DNA from: Tillus elongatus
Lineage: Eukaryota > Arthropoda > Insecta > Coleoptera > Cleridae
Direction: 5' to 3'
DNA length: 64,000 bases
Assembly (NCBI GenBank): GCA_964006375.1
Contig: OZ023265.1
Location: forward strand, 147,170,393 to 147,234,392
Positions 1 through 8,703 of this stretch are shown here, one piece after another. The notes under the pieces are model-generated. The model had not been told where the DNA came from. It was given only the letters and a program-made list of their open reading frames with translations, and made no database searches. Made by a program: the position numbers and the translations under genes. The number at the start of each line of letters is the position of its first letter. The first letter of the stretch is position 1.

Positions 1-210
1 GACTTACCTATAAGGATGTAAACCAAATTTGGTTGCCATTACTTTGTTAATTCGGGAGATATAAGTTTTTTTCAAAAGAAAACACAAAATTTTCCGGGAA
101 AACCTAAGTCGATTTTCCTGGCTAACGAACTTATCCAAGCTGTTTGCAAAAGGAAGGTATTCACCAAATTTAATCAAAATCGGCCTATTATTTTTTGAGT
201 TATCGGTGTG

Positions 211-304
<94 letters not shown>

Positions 305-317
305 ATATATATATATG

Positions 318-392
<75 letters not shown>

Positions 393-535
393 CATATCAA
401 AATTGAAACTGATCCCGGATATGGGTTCTAGGTGTCCTAGTTCGCGCTTATTTGAAAAATTATTTGCAAAGCATCTCCATCGATACTTCTTTATTAGTGA
501 ATTTTTTTAAATAAAAATTCACTAAAAATGAAGGG
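1..535 (+). repeat. TA-core dispersed repeat, copy 1
   Basis: A copy of a repeat family found at least six times in the window. In order it has a block ending in GAGTTATCGGTGTGATAC, a long (TA)n core, a block with GATCCCGGATATGGGTTC and CCTAGTTCGCGCT, and a small terminal hairpin (TTAGTGAATTTTT paired with AAAAATTCACTAA, 497-528). The same modules occur in the same order near 44.9-45.7, 53.7-56.2, 58.2-58.5, 58.9-59.6 and 61.3-61.6 kb. No protein-coding capacity is seen. The family is probably a non-autonomous mobile element; its class is not determined. Confidence 0.8.
213..388. repeat. (TA)n microsatellite
   Basis: A nearly pure TA dinucleotide run, interrupted by TATGTATG variants around 296-325. 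It forms the core of the dispersed repeat copy at 1-535. Open frames across it encode only Tyr-Ile runs and are not genes. Confidence 0.97.
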
Positions 536-704
536 CTCGCCTATTTTTCCCCCGAAAATGTATTATAAAGAAACCTACTTACTAAACTTAATAATTATTA
601 ACTACTTACCAAATTTTCCTCTAGTTAGTTAATAATAATAATACCTTTATTATCCATTTTGACAGCATACAAGCTACATTGGATTTGTCAGCCTTTTACA
701 ATAA

Positions 705-2350
705 TTAATTTTTCACAACATTAAAATATTCATTTAACGTATAAAAACAGTGGTCTGATAGAAAATAAGAAACTTGGCTTTTAAACACCTTAATATTTTG
801 GATATTTTTTAAATCATTAGGAAGATGATAAAATATTTTCAATCCAATACAGTTTGGAGAGTCTTTTATGATCTTAGTTCTAGCATACGGAACATAAAAT
901 TTACAAGCCTGTCTAGTACTGAAGGTATGAACATCACTGTTTAGTTTAAATTTATCACCATTTTTAAAAACATATATACACAACTCTAAAATATATAAAC
1001 ATGTCACAGTTAAAATTTTATGACCAGAAAAGTAGGCCCGGCATGACGTCATCTGTCCTATGTTGAAAATAGAGCGTATTATTCTTTTTTGAGCGATAAA
1101 GACATCATGCAGCAAGGTAGAATTACCCCAAAGACATATACCGTACCTCATTCTAGAATCAATATGACTGTAGTATAAAGATATTAGTTGCTTTTCAGTC
1201 AAAATATTTCTTATATTTATAAATAAAAAATTAATAGATGCCAGCCTTGAAACCAATGTCGTACAGTGCAACTTCCAGTTTAGATGTTCATCAACGTGTA
1301 CTCCAAGGAACTTGTAGTTATTGACACACGTGAGATAAGTATTGTCAACACCCACACTAAGTATATCAACTTCCCTCTGACGCGGATGAAATCTCACCAT
1401 CTCTGTCTTCGAAGAATTAAAATATATTAGATACCGAGAGAACCAACTCCTTAAGTTATCAAAAACGTGATGGCATTTATTATTCAAAGCATCATCTGTC
1501 TTTTCAGAAACGAGTAGAGACGTATCATCCGCATACAGAGTAAAATGCGCATCAGGAGATACTTTGTCAAGCTCATTGACGTAAAGGGTAAAAAGAATAG
1601 GGCCTAGTACTGAGCCCTGAGGCACACCAGTAGGAACAACAACACGCTCAGAACATACCCTACTTATTCGTTCTGATGTCTTGAACTTTATCTCAGTATA
1701 CTGTTCTCTGTTCGTCAGGTAAGAGTCAATCCAGCCAAGCGCATTACCTCTCAAACCATAACAATAAAGGCTGTCACACAGTATCTTATGGTTAACACAA
1801 TCGAAGGCCCTGCTGAGATCACAAAAAATCCAAACAGGGCACTCACCAGCCTCCAAACAAGTGACTAAACCCTGATAGAAGTCAATGAGAGCCGTTGTAG
1901 TGGAGTGACCCTCTCTAAAGCCATGCTGACAGGCAGACAATATACCACACGACTGCAAAAATTGTTCCAATCGATTTAGATAGCTATATTCAGATACCTT
2001 TGAAAAAGTCATAGATAATGTAATCAGCCGATAACAATTTAAAATACAAGTTTTAACGTCGTTATAATAACAACATATACCACAGACTTCAAATTCTTTC
2101 TCAATGCAAAATTGTTCTACATTAATTTTTTTAATGGACAGGTTATTCTTAAAATAAATCGCTACCTCTTCTCCCTTACTGACACTTCTACAAAAGAAAC
2201 TACCCATCGATTTTTAAATAAGTGATCGAATCGTTAGTTTGCCAAGTTTCTGTAAAACACATAAAATTTACATTTTTAAAATGTACTAAGTCAATTAATA
2301 GTTCATTAATTTTGTCTATATTTAAACTCTGCGTATTTAAAATCACAATG
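705..2350 (-). pseudogene. Non-LTR retrotransposon ORF2 (endonuclease remnant plus reverse transcriptase), internally deleted
   Basis: The 500-residue open frame at 705-2207 carries the RT palm motifs: LSRAFDCVNH (motif A), GVPQGSVLGP (motif B) and LYADDTSLL (catalytic motif C). The thumb and C-terminal region run to the stop at 705. Upstream, 2207-2350 encodes the start of an AP endonuclease domain (FTETW) in another frame, so there is a frameshift near 2205. The endonuclease segment is joined directly to the RT segment that normally follows the ITL-FSK motif. Most of the endonuclease and the first RT motifs are therefore missing. The element cannot be autonomous. Confidence 0.85.
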
Positions 2351-2363
2351 TTTGGGTCAAATA

Positions 2364-3123
2364 TCACAGATTCGTTGTCGGTCGAAGGCGCGGGAAGAAA
2401 AACCTATTTATACATGCACCAGCTGGCCAGACAGTAGGGTCCAGGGCCTTTCTGAAATTATGTTCATAAACACAAACCTTAAAAGAAGCATACTGGCCTT
2501 TATGTTTCGCTTCAAGTCTTTCACACGTCACTTCAGGAAACTCCTCCTTAAGATGCTGTTGGACTTGTTCAACAAAAGTATTTGGTTCCAACCGAAACAC
2601 ATGGAGAGCCACAAATTTGGGTACAGCCTTCAAATCACTACCACTCTGTTTACTACCAACAATAGGTAAATGTCTTCTACGTGGCTTTTTATGGACAGTT
2701 TTCCATTCACTACTTGCACCACAATCACCAGGAGAATCATCCGTAACTATGTCTATATATTTATCACACTTAGCAGCTGTTGGCGCTTCTAATAATGCAG
2801 TGGATAATTGCTTCCTAGTAATATTATTCTTTACTTTAGCTGTGCCACCGTCTTGAACATCACTATGTTTACTTTTGTTATCACTAACCTTATCAGATGA
2901 TTTTGACGCATTGTCGGCTGAGCCAGAACGAAGCTTCCTATCAATAGTAGGTTTCTCGATTCCTCTGCATATAGATTGGCTATCGATTGATTGACCTGAT
3001 CTCGAAACCAACGATACTTTACGATTGTCTACATTACCACCGAGAACGGCTTTGAGACCCAGAGATGGCGTACTTTCAACCTTTTTAACGGAATTTTGTT
3101 TAATAAGACTGTTTAATAATTTA
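2364..3123 (-). pseudogene. Non-LTR ORF1 protein, C-terminal part
   Basis: Continuation of the ORF1 whose N-terminus lies at 12467-12825. It has a Ser/Asp/Lys-rich linker, a basic stretch (KKPRRRH), then a C-terminal domain (LHVFRLEPNTF ... YASFKVCVYE ... RFFFPRL) like the RRM-type domain at the end of many CR1-like ORF1 proteins, which bind nucleic acid. The stop is at 2364-2366. The frame reads leftward out of the Polinton TIR; the first few residues before 3123 belong to the insertion. Confidence 0.8.
3118..3123. repeat. Target site duplication AATTTA, left copy
   Basis: AATTTA immediately before the first base (AGTAGATAGGG) of the inserted element; the identical hexamer follows its last base at 12467-12472. 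A 6-bp TSD is the known hallmark of Polinton/Maverick integration. Confidence 0.95.
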
Positions 3124-3366
3124 AGTAGATAGGGCCCCACCTGGGCTCATCCCCTCCACTTTTTTCTGCGCATGCGCGAGTCATGCGCATGCGCTGACCT
3201 GCGCAGACCTGTGACAGTTGACAGCTGACCTGTCAGATTTGACAGGTGTCAAATGTCACTGACCTGACAGCTGTCAGCTGTCAGCTGTCAGCTAACCTGA
3301 CAGCTGTCAACGTCAGCTGTCACCTGACCTGACATGTGTCAACGTCAAATGTCACCTGACCTGTCA

Positions 3367-3680
3367 GATGACGTCACAAGCATTCCAAGATGGCTGACCT
3401 GTCATAGACAGTCGCAAGCCGGGTTCTCTCTATGGAACTAACCTGAGATGACGTCACAAGCATTCCAAGATGGCTGACCTGTCATAGACAGTCGCAAGCC
3501 GGGTTCTCTCTATGGAACTAACCTGAGATGACGTCACAAGCATTCCAAGATGGCTGACCTGTCATAGACAGTTGCAACTCCGGGGGTTCTCTCTATGGAA
3601 CTAACCTGAGATGACGTCACAAGCGTTCCAAGATGTCTGACCTGTGTGTCCATAGATATCTACAAGTCAGGTTAGCTCTC
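3367..3680. repeat. 80-bp tandem repeats in left TIR, each with a CRE and a YY1-like site
   Basis: Units begin at 3367, 3447, 3527 and 3610 (the last divergent). Each carries TGACGTCA, a perfect cAMP-response element, at 3369, 3449, 3529 and 3612, followed about 10 bp later by CCAAGATGG, a YY1-like site. Mirror copies lie in the right TIR (for example TGACGTCA at 12214, 12134 and 12054). They may act as promoter or enhancer, or as a terminal replication or packaging signal. Confidence 0.9.
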
Positions 3681-3696
3681 CATGTGTGTTTGTCTG

Positions 3697-3875
3697 ATTG
3701 TTTATTAAGGTTATGTATTTGTTTATTAAGGTTATGTTCGCTCACGTGTCATCTGTTTGTTTATTAAGGTTATGTTTGTATTTGTTTATTAAGGTTATGT
3801 CATGTGTGTGTTGATTACCAAGGCATCTGTTTGTTTATTAAGGTTATGTATTTTGTTTATTAAGGTTAGGTGTTC
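3697..3875. repeat. Short interspersed repeats GTTTATTAAGGTTATG
   Basis: At least six copies of a roughly 20-bp motif (TTTGTTTATTAAGGTTATGT) at irregular spacing. Reverse-complement copies lie at about 11590-11815 in the right arm. This is the inner portion of the TIRs, where copy number and order differ between the two ends. Confidence 0.85.
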
Positions 3876-3900
3876 GTAAACACAGCTGTTTGGTTTGTTT

Positions 3901-5250
3901 ATTGTGTTGTTGTTGTTGTTAAGGTGTATTGAAGTTTGTTAGGGTATTTCGTTTTTGGCGGGAAATTTGAATTTGTTTGAAAATTTCTGTCTGTTGTGTC
4001 CAGAGATCTTACTCCTCAAGCTAGAGAACATTCTATTTGTAAAGTTGTAGAGTGTAGAGAATATTCTCTAGCTCGAGGGGAGACATCTGTTGGACACAGT
4101 CATTCGGTTTAGTCACACACACATACATATATGAGGAAGATATATTGAGCGGGTAATTTGAAATTTTGATTTTAATTTGAAATATGATTTTTGAAAGAAA
4201 AGCATTCGCCAGAAATTAGATTTGAACCCCCAACCATACAACTTACTAAGATATGCAAACGCCCCTAAACCGATCATGCTATTCAGACATACGATGAAAG
4301 TTTGTTATCAGTGGGGTATATATAAAACAAAAACCTGTTACATAAAACGAGTTTATGAGGTTGCTGAGTTTGTGTGTGTAGGCAGGGGTTGTATCTCTAT
4401 TACATTCCAATTGAATAATAGGAACTGTAATGTTAAAAACAATTGTTTATTTATAGTAAAAAGAAATTTAAAACACGTACCAATTTACCTATCTAATATC
4501 ATTTAATAACAAAAAACGTTTGAAGTAAACTATATCAATAAGAAAAACGTATTTACATCTAGATATGTTAATGATTTGTTTTAATAGGGTAATAAAACTC
4601 GGGGACTTGGTTTTATTGCCGGCGTGTTTGTTTATGTTAGTGTTTGTATTTTGAATGAATGAATCTAAATTTATATAGGGAGTGATCAAAAACACACAAG
4701 TAACAAAACTCAATTTAAAACAACTAAATTAAACTTTGATATACGAGGATTGTTTGATAAGTATTGTTTGTATGTAAACAAAAATAATATAATAGTATAC
4801 TTACATACAGCAAGAGACGTCATACTTGTTTCACGGCTTAGTACACACTAACGTATGTTGAGGTCTTGAATGGGGCCCCGTTATAGAAATAACACAGTTG
4901 TTTAATGACATCCACTTGAACCAAACAAAACATATATACGCTGTTGTTGATTGTTAACACACACACACACACACACGTCATGACAGCTCGAAGTCTTTAC
5001 TTAGACTGACAGAGCTGTGTAATAAAAGACAGACAATTGATTGCCCAACAAGTATCTTAGATAATCTTGTTTGAGCTTGTACAGCTGTTTAACACACACA
5101 CGTCATGACAGTTCGAAGTCTTTGCTTAGACTGACAGACAGAAAGGGGTTAATAAAAATGCAACAAAATAAAAATAAAACAACTGTTTTACATACAATAA
5201 AAATTTATTAGGATTAATTAAGTTGTACATATTGATACATAAATGACATA
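3901..5250. other. Left non-coding arm of the Polinton-like element
   Basis: No convincing gene. Modules here recur inverted in the right arm. The AAGCATTCGCC...GATTTGAACCC block at 4200-4232 pairs with 11236-11268. The AGCAAGAGACGTCAT...GTTTCACGGCTTAG block at 4810-4850 pairs with 10945-11000 and 11525-11575. The CGTCATGACAG...TTAGACTGACAG block occurs twice (4976-5013 and 5100-5138) and pairs with 11303-11340 and 11407-11445. A short (AC)n lies at 4960-4976. The region seems to extend the inverted repeats in shuffled form. Confidence 0.7.
5203..5211 (-). terminator. Poly(A) signal for the minus-strand capsid block
   Basis: On the minus strand an AATAAA lies about 50 bases past the capsid gene stop codon, within a T-rich context on the plus strand (AAATTTATTAGG). 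This is the expected place for cleavage and polyadenylation of the capsid mRNA. Confidence 0.5.
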
Positions 5251-5256
5251 CAATTA

Positions 5257-6462
5257 TTACATAATGGCTCTAACGATGCCCGTTAGAGGTTTATATTCCA
5301 TTACACTGTCATGAATAACCAGACAATAAACACGAGTATTCTTTGGGAAGTTGGCGTGACTCATAAACTCCACCTTAATGTCCACCGTTGAAGACTTGAT
5401 TGACTCGTTCTGGTGCTGACAGTCAATCACAAATAGAGCTCTGTCTTTAAACTCGTCATAATTCAAGATAGGCTCCGACATGTTTTTATAACAGAAGCTT
5501 TTTTGAAAATCTGTATACATGTTATAGGCTTCTGCATATTTCGATTTCTCAAAATCCATATTCATAGATTCATAAGGGTAGCATTCTGAATTTAGAAACA
5601 CTCGGAGGTCCATCATACCAATGTTATCGAAATAGTCTGACCTCTTCTTCACGTTATCCTTACGATCTGTTTGAAATGCTATAATCACATATCGAGGTCT
5701 TTCCAAGTTGGTTGCAGTTTTAACAGCCCACACATCTCTGTTGATATCTCTGAGTGCTGGTAACTCATATATGTCCCATTTGCGGTATGCGAGAAATATA
5801 GAGGTGTCTTTGGCTATTTTATCCATCAGTTCCAATTTCATTTTATCATTGGGAAATACATGTTTTACCTTTAAAAACATATTGGTTACGGTAATTTTTG
5901 CTCGTGCCGTACCTGTGCTGTAATAGCCGTTGGAATCGTTTCGAGCTCTTGTAAAGCGGAAAGTATGTTTGCCACAGAGAACTCCTTTGAAATGATGAAA
6001 GAAACTGAAGAGGAACCAAACAGGTATGAGCATGTGAAACTTGTTATCATTTAAGGTGATGTGCTCCGACGACACATTCAGACCGGCGTTGCTAAGAGAT
6101 TGGGCTTCATTCTTACTGAACGATAGCAGACTTTTGATGATGGTTGTGGTGTATGGGTCTCGCACTCGTTCCACTTCCTTGTTATTTAACTCATAGGTCA
6201 TGGATTCAAACAGAGCTGCTCCTCCATTATTTGACAGATAACAAGCACCAGTGGCATTTTGGATTGCTACAGGTTCCAGAGCACCTTCGATTATTAGAGC
6301 TGACTCGGCCAGACATACGAACGCATCTTGTTGGTTGATGGCTATTTCAATTTCATCGCTGTTACCAAACGATTTAGTTGGTGAATAGTAAGAGCGCAGC
6401 TCTTCTCGATCGATGCCATCATCAAACACGGGTTCTTTGAATATTTCTAGTTTTGACGACAT
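5257..6462 (-). CDS. Probable major capsid protein (double-jelly-roll type)
   Basis: 401 aa from the ATG at 6462 (MSSKLEIFKEPVFDDG). The frame stays open upstream to 6555, but a minus-strand TATAAA at 6561-6566 would place the transcription start inside that extension, so I use 6462. The sequence is rich in beta-strand-like stretches without transmembrane segments. After a short N-terminal arm (YYSPTKSF) come two strand-rich halves. This layout, the length, and the position next to a penton-like gene, a pX-like gene and a packaging ATPase fit the major capsid protein of Polintons and relatives. Similar uncharacterised proteins recur in arthropod and cnidarian genomes. The function rests on gene neighbourhood and general resemblance, not on a computed alignment. 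The frame is intact. Confidence 0.72.
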   Translation of the reverse strand: MSSKLEIFKEPVFDDGIDREELRSYYSPTKSFGNSDEIEIAINQQDAFVCLAESALIIEGALEPVAIQNATGACYLSNNGGAALFESMTYELNNKEVERVRDPYTTTIIKSLLSFSKNEAQSLSNAGLNVSSEHITLNDNKFHMLIPVWFLFSFFHHFKGVLCGKHTFRFTRARNDSNGYYSTGTARAKITVTNMFLKVKHVFPNDKMKLELMDKIAKDTSIFLAYRKWDIYELPALRDINRDVWAVKTATNLERPRYVIIAFQTDRKDNVKKRSDYFDNIGMMDLRVFLNSECYPYESMNMDFEKSKYAEAYNMYTDFQKSFCYKNMSEPILNYDEFKDRALFVIDCQHQNESIKSSTVDIKVEFMSHANFPKNTRVYCLVIHDSVMEYKPLTGIVRAIM

Positions 6463-6560
6463 GATAACCCAGGCTTTGCAGGAACTCAATATTATCGGGA
6501 CGAAGCGTACCCTTTGACGTGTCTGACTCAACTGAATTTGATGTGGTAGATGCACTTGCT

Positions 6561-6566
6561 TTTATA
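6561..6566 (-). promoter_or_regulatory. TATA box upstream of the capsid gene
   Basis: Minus-strand sequence GGATATAAAAGC lies about 98 bp upstream of the chosen ATG at 6462. Transcription starting 25-30 bp downstream would give a short 5' leader and exclude the upstream in-frame ATG at 6555, which supports the shorter protein. Confidence 0.55.
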
Positions 6567-6584
6567 TCCTTGAAGACCAACATA

Positions 6585-7295
6585 CTAAGCAACTTTTATA
6601 AGTTTCAAGCGAACAGACACCTCTTCACCTTGAAAGTTGACAGGAACTGAATCTTGGTCGACGATGTCGATGCTTATATTGGAAATCTCTTGCTTGTTCA
6701 CCGGCAAGTAAATTAAATTTTTAGGTTCTATGTCGATTGCGTAGCCAGGATCAACCATCGGAGCAAACTCATACAGCGTATGTGAGGGTTGTCCGTTATA
6801 ATAGGAACCAGACACGATATTGGTTTCGATGCGAATCTGTCTAACATCCACTATATCAACAGGTAAATCAGATTCATAAAAGGTGTCCGGCTGAAGAACT
6901 TGTTTTGAAAAGCCCAACATTCGCCCAATCGAACCATCAAATTCAAAACTGACATTTGTATAACACTTTAGTCTGCATTTGATGGTGTTCGGATTAGGTC
7001 TCAGAATCAGAGCCTGTTGCTTTTGTTCGTGTGTTGCTGTAGCACCAACAAGTTCATTTTGAAGTAACTCTTCCAAGTGTGTTATTTCATAAGCACCGGT
7101 GGGTATCGTGATGGTTCGCCAACCGGTTCCTTCTTTTACATGAAATTTGTTTTTACCTTCATAGATGTTGGGTATGTTGTTGTAGGTGTGAAAGCCTATC
7201 AAGGCAACAGCATAATTACCATCCAAAACAATTGGTGGATGGTAGTCTGACGACAGATGGGAGCTGCGGTCTTTCAACACAAAGGTGTGCGCCAT
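6585..7295 (-). CDS. Penton-like / minor capsid protein
   Basis: 236 aa, start MAHTFVLKDRSSHLSSDYHP. The N-terminal half has a characteristic run (VALIGFHTYNNIPNIYEG ... FHVKEGTGWRTITIPTGAYE), which looks like a beta-rich domain, and the C-terminal part ends in alternating hydrophobic strands (VSVRLKLIKVA). No membrane segment or catalytic motif is visible. It lies 122 bp upstream of the capsid gene and 32 bp downstream of the pX-like gene on the same strand. Its length and linkage match the single-jelly-roll minor capsid (penton) protein of Polintons. That assignment is inference from context; homologous hypothetical proteins are common in insect and hydrozoan genomes. The frame is intact. 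Confidence 0.65.
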   Translation of the reverse strand: MAHTFVLKDRSSHLSSDYHPPIVLDGNYAVALIGFHTYNNIPNIYEGKNKFHVKEGTGWRTITIPTGAYEITHLEELLQNELVGATATHEQKQQALILRPNPNTIKCRLKCYTNVSFEFDGSIGRMLGFSKQVLQPDTFYESDLPVDIVDVRQIRIETNIVSGSYYNGQPSHTLYEFAPMVDPGYAIDIEPKNLIYLPVNKQEISNISIDIVDQDSVPVNFQGEEVSVRLKLIKVA

Positions 7296-7327
7296 GACTG
7301 ATACACACAGGCTACTGTTTCAGTCTT

Positions 7328-7837
7328 TTATTGCATTGGTTTTTGCAGATACAACCCATAACCGTAGCGCTGTTTCTTGAGATACATGCCTTTGCCCAGT
7401 CTCTTGCATTTTGGCTTAAATTTCAAGCCACTCCCTCTCCTACCCATCGCGATGGCTTCCATTGTTTTGTTGTGTCGTTCTTCCTCCTCTAGTTTCTGTT
7501 TCGCAGACTTGGCATCGTTCACGGCTTTGGCAATACCTGCAGCACCGCCACCCAGAGCTCCTAGTGCTGACAGCCCACCAAATATAAGAGGCAACAACGG
7601 AAGGAAGCCTCCACTTTTAGGTATTGGAATAACTCGAGGTTTCTGCACATTCTTACGTCCACCAATGTTTCTAACAATTGTATGAGCTATATCAAATACG
7701 GCGTTCGCTGTTGGAATAAGGTTTCTATCTTTTATAACTTCCTCAATCAGACTTAGTATGTTTTTAAATGGGACCTTCTTCTTTGGCTTCGAGTTGATTA
7801 CATAAAACCCCTCATCAAGTTTTCTGTTAACTTTCAT
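7328..7837 (-). CDS. Adenovirus pX-like core / membrane-active protein
   Basis: 169 aa from the ATG at 7837 (MKVNRKLDEGFYV), which has A at -3. The frame is open a further 20 codons to 7897 but has no ATG there. A basic segment (SKPKKKV) precedes a Gly/Ala/Leu hydrophobic stretch beginning GGFLPLLPLIFGGLSALGAL, then a charged helix (KSAKQKLEEEERHNK), then a Lys/Gly/Tyr tail (GKGMYLKKQ, YGYGLYLQK). The GGFLP-type hydrophobic helix beside a basic region resembles the adenoviral pX/mu precursor and the pX homologues described in adintoviruses. A role in DNA condensation or membrane interaction inside the virion is inferred. An AATAAA overlaps the end of the gene on the minus strand (near 7328), so it may have its own poly(A) site. 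Confidence 0.6.
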   Translation of the reverse strand: MKVNRKLDEGFYVINSKPKKKVPFKNILSLIEEVIKDRNLIPTANAVFDIAHTIVRNIGGRKNVQKPRVIPIPKSGGFLPLLPLIFGGLSALGALGGGAAGIAKAVNDAKSAKQKLEEEERHNKTMEAIAMGRRGSGLKFKPKCKRLGKGMYLKKQRYGYGLYLQKPMQ

Positions 7838-7897
7838 GGTGTTTGTAACGCCCCGCAACGTTTCAGCAAAACCTGTATCTGTCTTTGTTAATAACAA

Positions 7898-7996
7898 CCC
7901 TCACTCTGTGACACCAACATGCATACTGACTGGGTGTCTCACTTGCATTCATTTATATATACACACCCAATAAAATATAGTTTAGTTTAAGTTAAG
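7898..7996. promoter_or_regulatory. Divergent promoter between the two gene blocks
   Basis: About 100 bp separate the minus-strand pX-like gene from the plus-strand ATPase. ATTTATATATA at 7951-7961 can serve as a TATA element in both directions (TATATAAAT on the minus strand). It lies about 40 bp before the ATPase ATG. On the minus side a short upstream ORF begins at 7920 and stops before the main ATG. Confidence 0.55.
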
Positions 7997-8692
7997 ATGC
8001 GTACCAGCAAACACGCTTCTGCCTTACCCATTACAAATATAGACGATGTTGTTACGGACACAGCTCAACAACAACTGAGGCATGGTCCTCTCTTTCCAAA
8101 CACCGTTCGCTGTATCATATGTGGTCCGAGTGGTTGTGGTAAAACTAATGTCATGCTGAGTTTATTGTTTGAAGCAAACGGTTTAAAATTTGATAACGTG
8201 TATGTGTATTCAAAGTCTCTGTATCAACCGAAATACAAGATGTTAAAGGAGGTGATGAATGCAACAAAAGGTGTTGGTTACTATCCTTATAGAGAAAACG
8301 ATGAAATATTAGATCCGGCAGATGCCAAGGACAACTCTGTGTTTATATTTGATGATGTAGCTTGTGACAAACAAGATAAAATAAGAGCATACTTCAGTAT
8401 GGGCAGACATAAGAATATTGATTCATTCTATCTCTGTCAAACATATACACGAATACCCAAGCATTTGGTACGTGACAACACCAATGTTATTGTGTTATTC
8501 AAGCAAGATGAAACCAATTTAAAACATGTGTACGACGATCATGTAACCACCGATATGGACTTTAAACAATTTAAAACTATCTGCCACCAATGCTGGAAAG
8601 ATAATAAGTATGGTGTGTTGGTGATTGTGAAGGAAAACGATGTACACAAAGGTCGATATAGAAAAGGATTCGATAGATATATATTATTCTAA
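7997..8692 (+). CDS. FtsK/HerA-type genome packaging ATPase
   Basis: 231 aa. Walker A GPSGCGKT at residues 43-50 follows a hydrophobic strand (VRCIIC). Walker B is SVFIFDD at 114-120, followed by an arginine-containing helix and a sensor-like YLCQTY at 145-150. Length and motifs match the A32-like packaging ATPases of Polintons, virophages and adintoviruses, which pump the genome into the preformed capsid. This is the firmest functional call in the element. It heads the plus-strand block, 160 bp from the divergent pX-like gene. All key residues are present and the frame is intact, which suggests recent selection. Confidence 0.88.
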   Translation: MRTSKHASALPITNIDDVVTDTAQQQLRHGPLFPNTVRCIICGPSGCGKTNVMLSLLFEANGLKFDNVYVYSKSLYQPKYKMLKEVMNATKGVGYYPYRENDEILDPADAKDNSVFIFDDVACDKQDKIRAYFSMGRHKNIDSFYLCQTYTRIPKHLVRDNTNVIVLFKQDETNLKHVYDDHVTTDMDFKQFKTICHQCWKDNKYGVLVIVKENDVHKGRYRKGFDRYILF

Positions 8693-8703
8693 CAATGGTA
8701 GAC

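Larger units (their letters stand above)
630..3123 (-). mobile_element. CR1/Jockey-like non-LTR retrotransposon, 3' part (split by the Polinton-like element)
   Basis: Minus-strand non-LTR element. It contains the C-terminal two thirds of ORF1 (2364-3123), a damaged ORF2 (705 to about 2350) and a 3' tail with an (ATT)n run near 628-642, as often seen at CR1-type 3' ends. Its 5' part lies on the far side of the 9.3-kb insertion at 12467 to about 12830. Removing the insertion and one TSD copy leaves the ORF1 frame in register, so the two parts were one element. Confidence 0.85.
3124..3900. repeat. Left terminal inverted repeat of the Polinton-like element
   Basis: It begins AGTAGATAGGGCCCCACC and mirrors the right end at 12466 base for base for several hundred bp. 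In order it contains a CpG-rich palindromic block (GCGCATGCGC), a cluster of GACAGCTGTC/CAGCTG palindromes (3210-3330), four copies of an 80-bp repeat, and a run of short repeats based on GTTTATTAAGGTTATG. The inner part (3680-3900) matches the right arm only with rearrangements. Confidence 0.92.

Noticed and set aside
174..510. Open frames of Tyr-Ile repeats across (TA)n tracts (also near 44.4, 45.2, 53.9, 55.8, 59.4 and 61.4 kb)
   Set aside because: Pure by-products of the dinucleotide repeat on both strands.
4222..4506. 94-codon plus-strand frame in the left arm
   Set aside because: No domain, poor start context, and it overlaps inverted-repeat modules shared with the other arm.
6463..6555. 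N-terminal extension of the capsid-like protein
   Set aside because: The TATA box at 6561-6566 places the transcription start inside the extension; MSSKLEIF at 6462 fits better.
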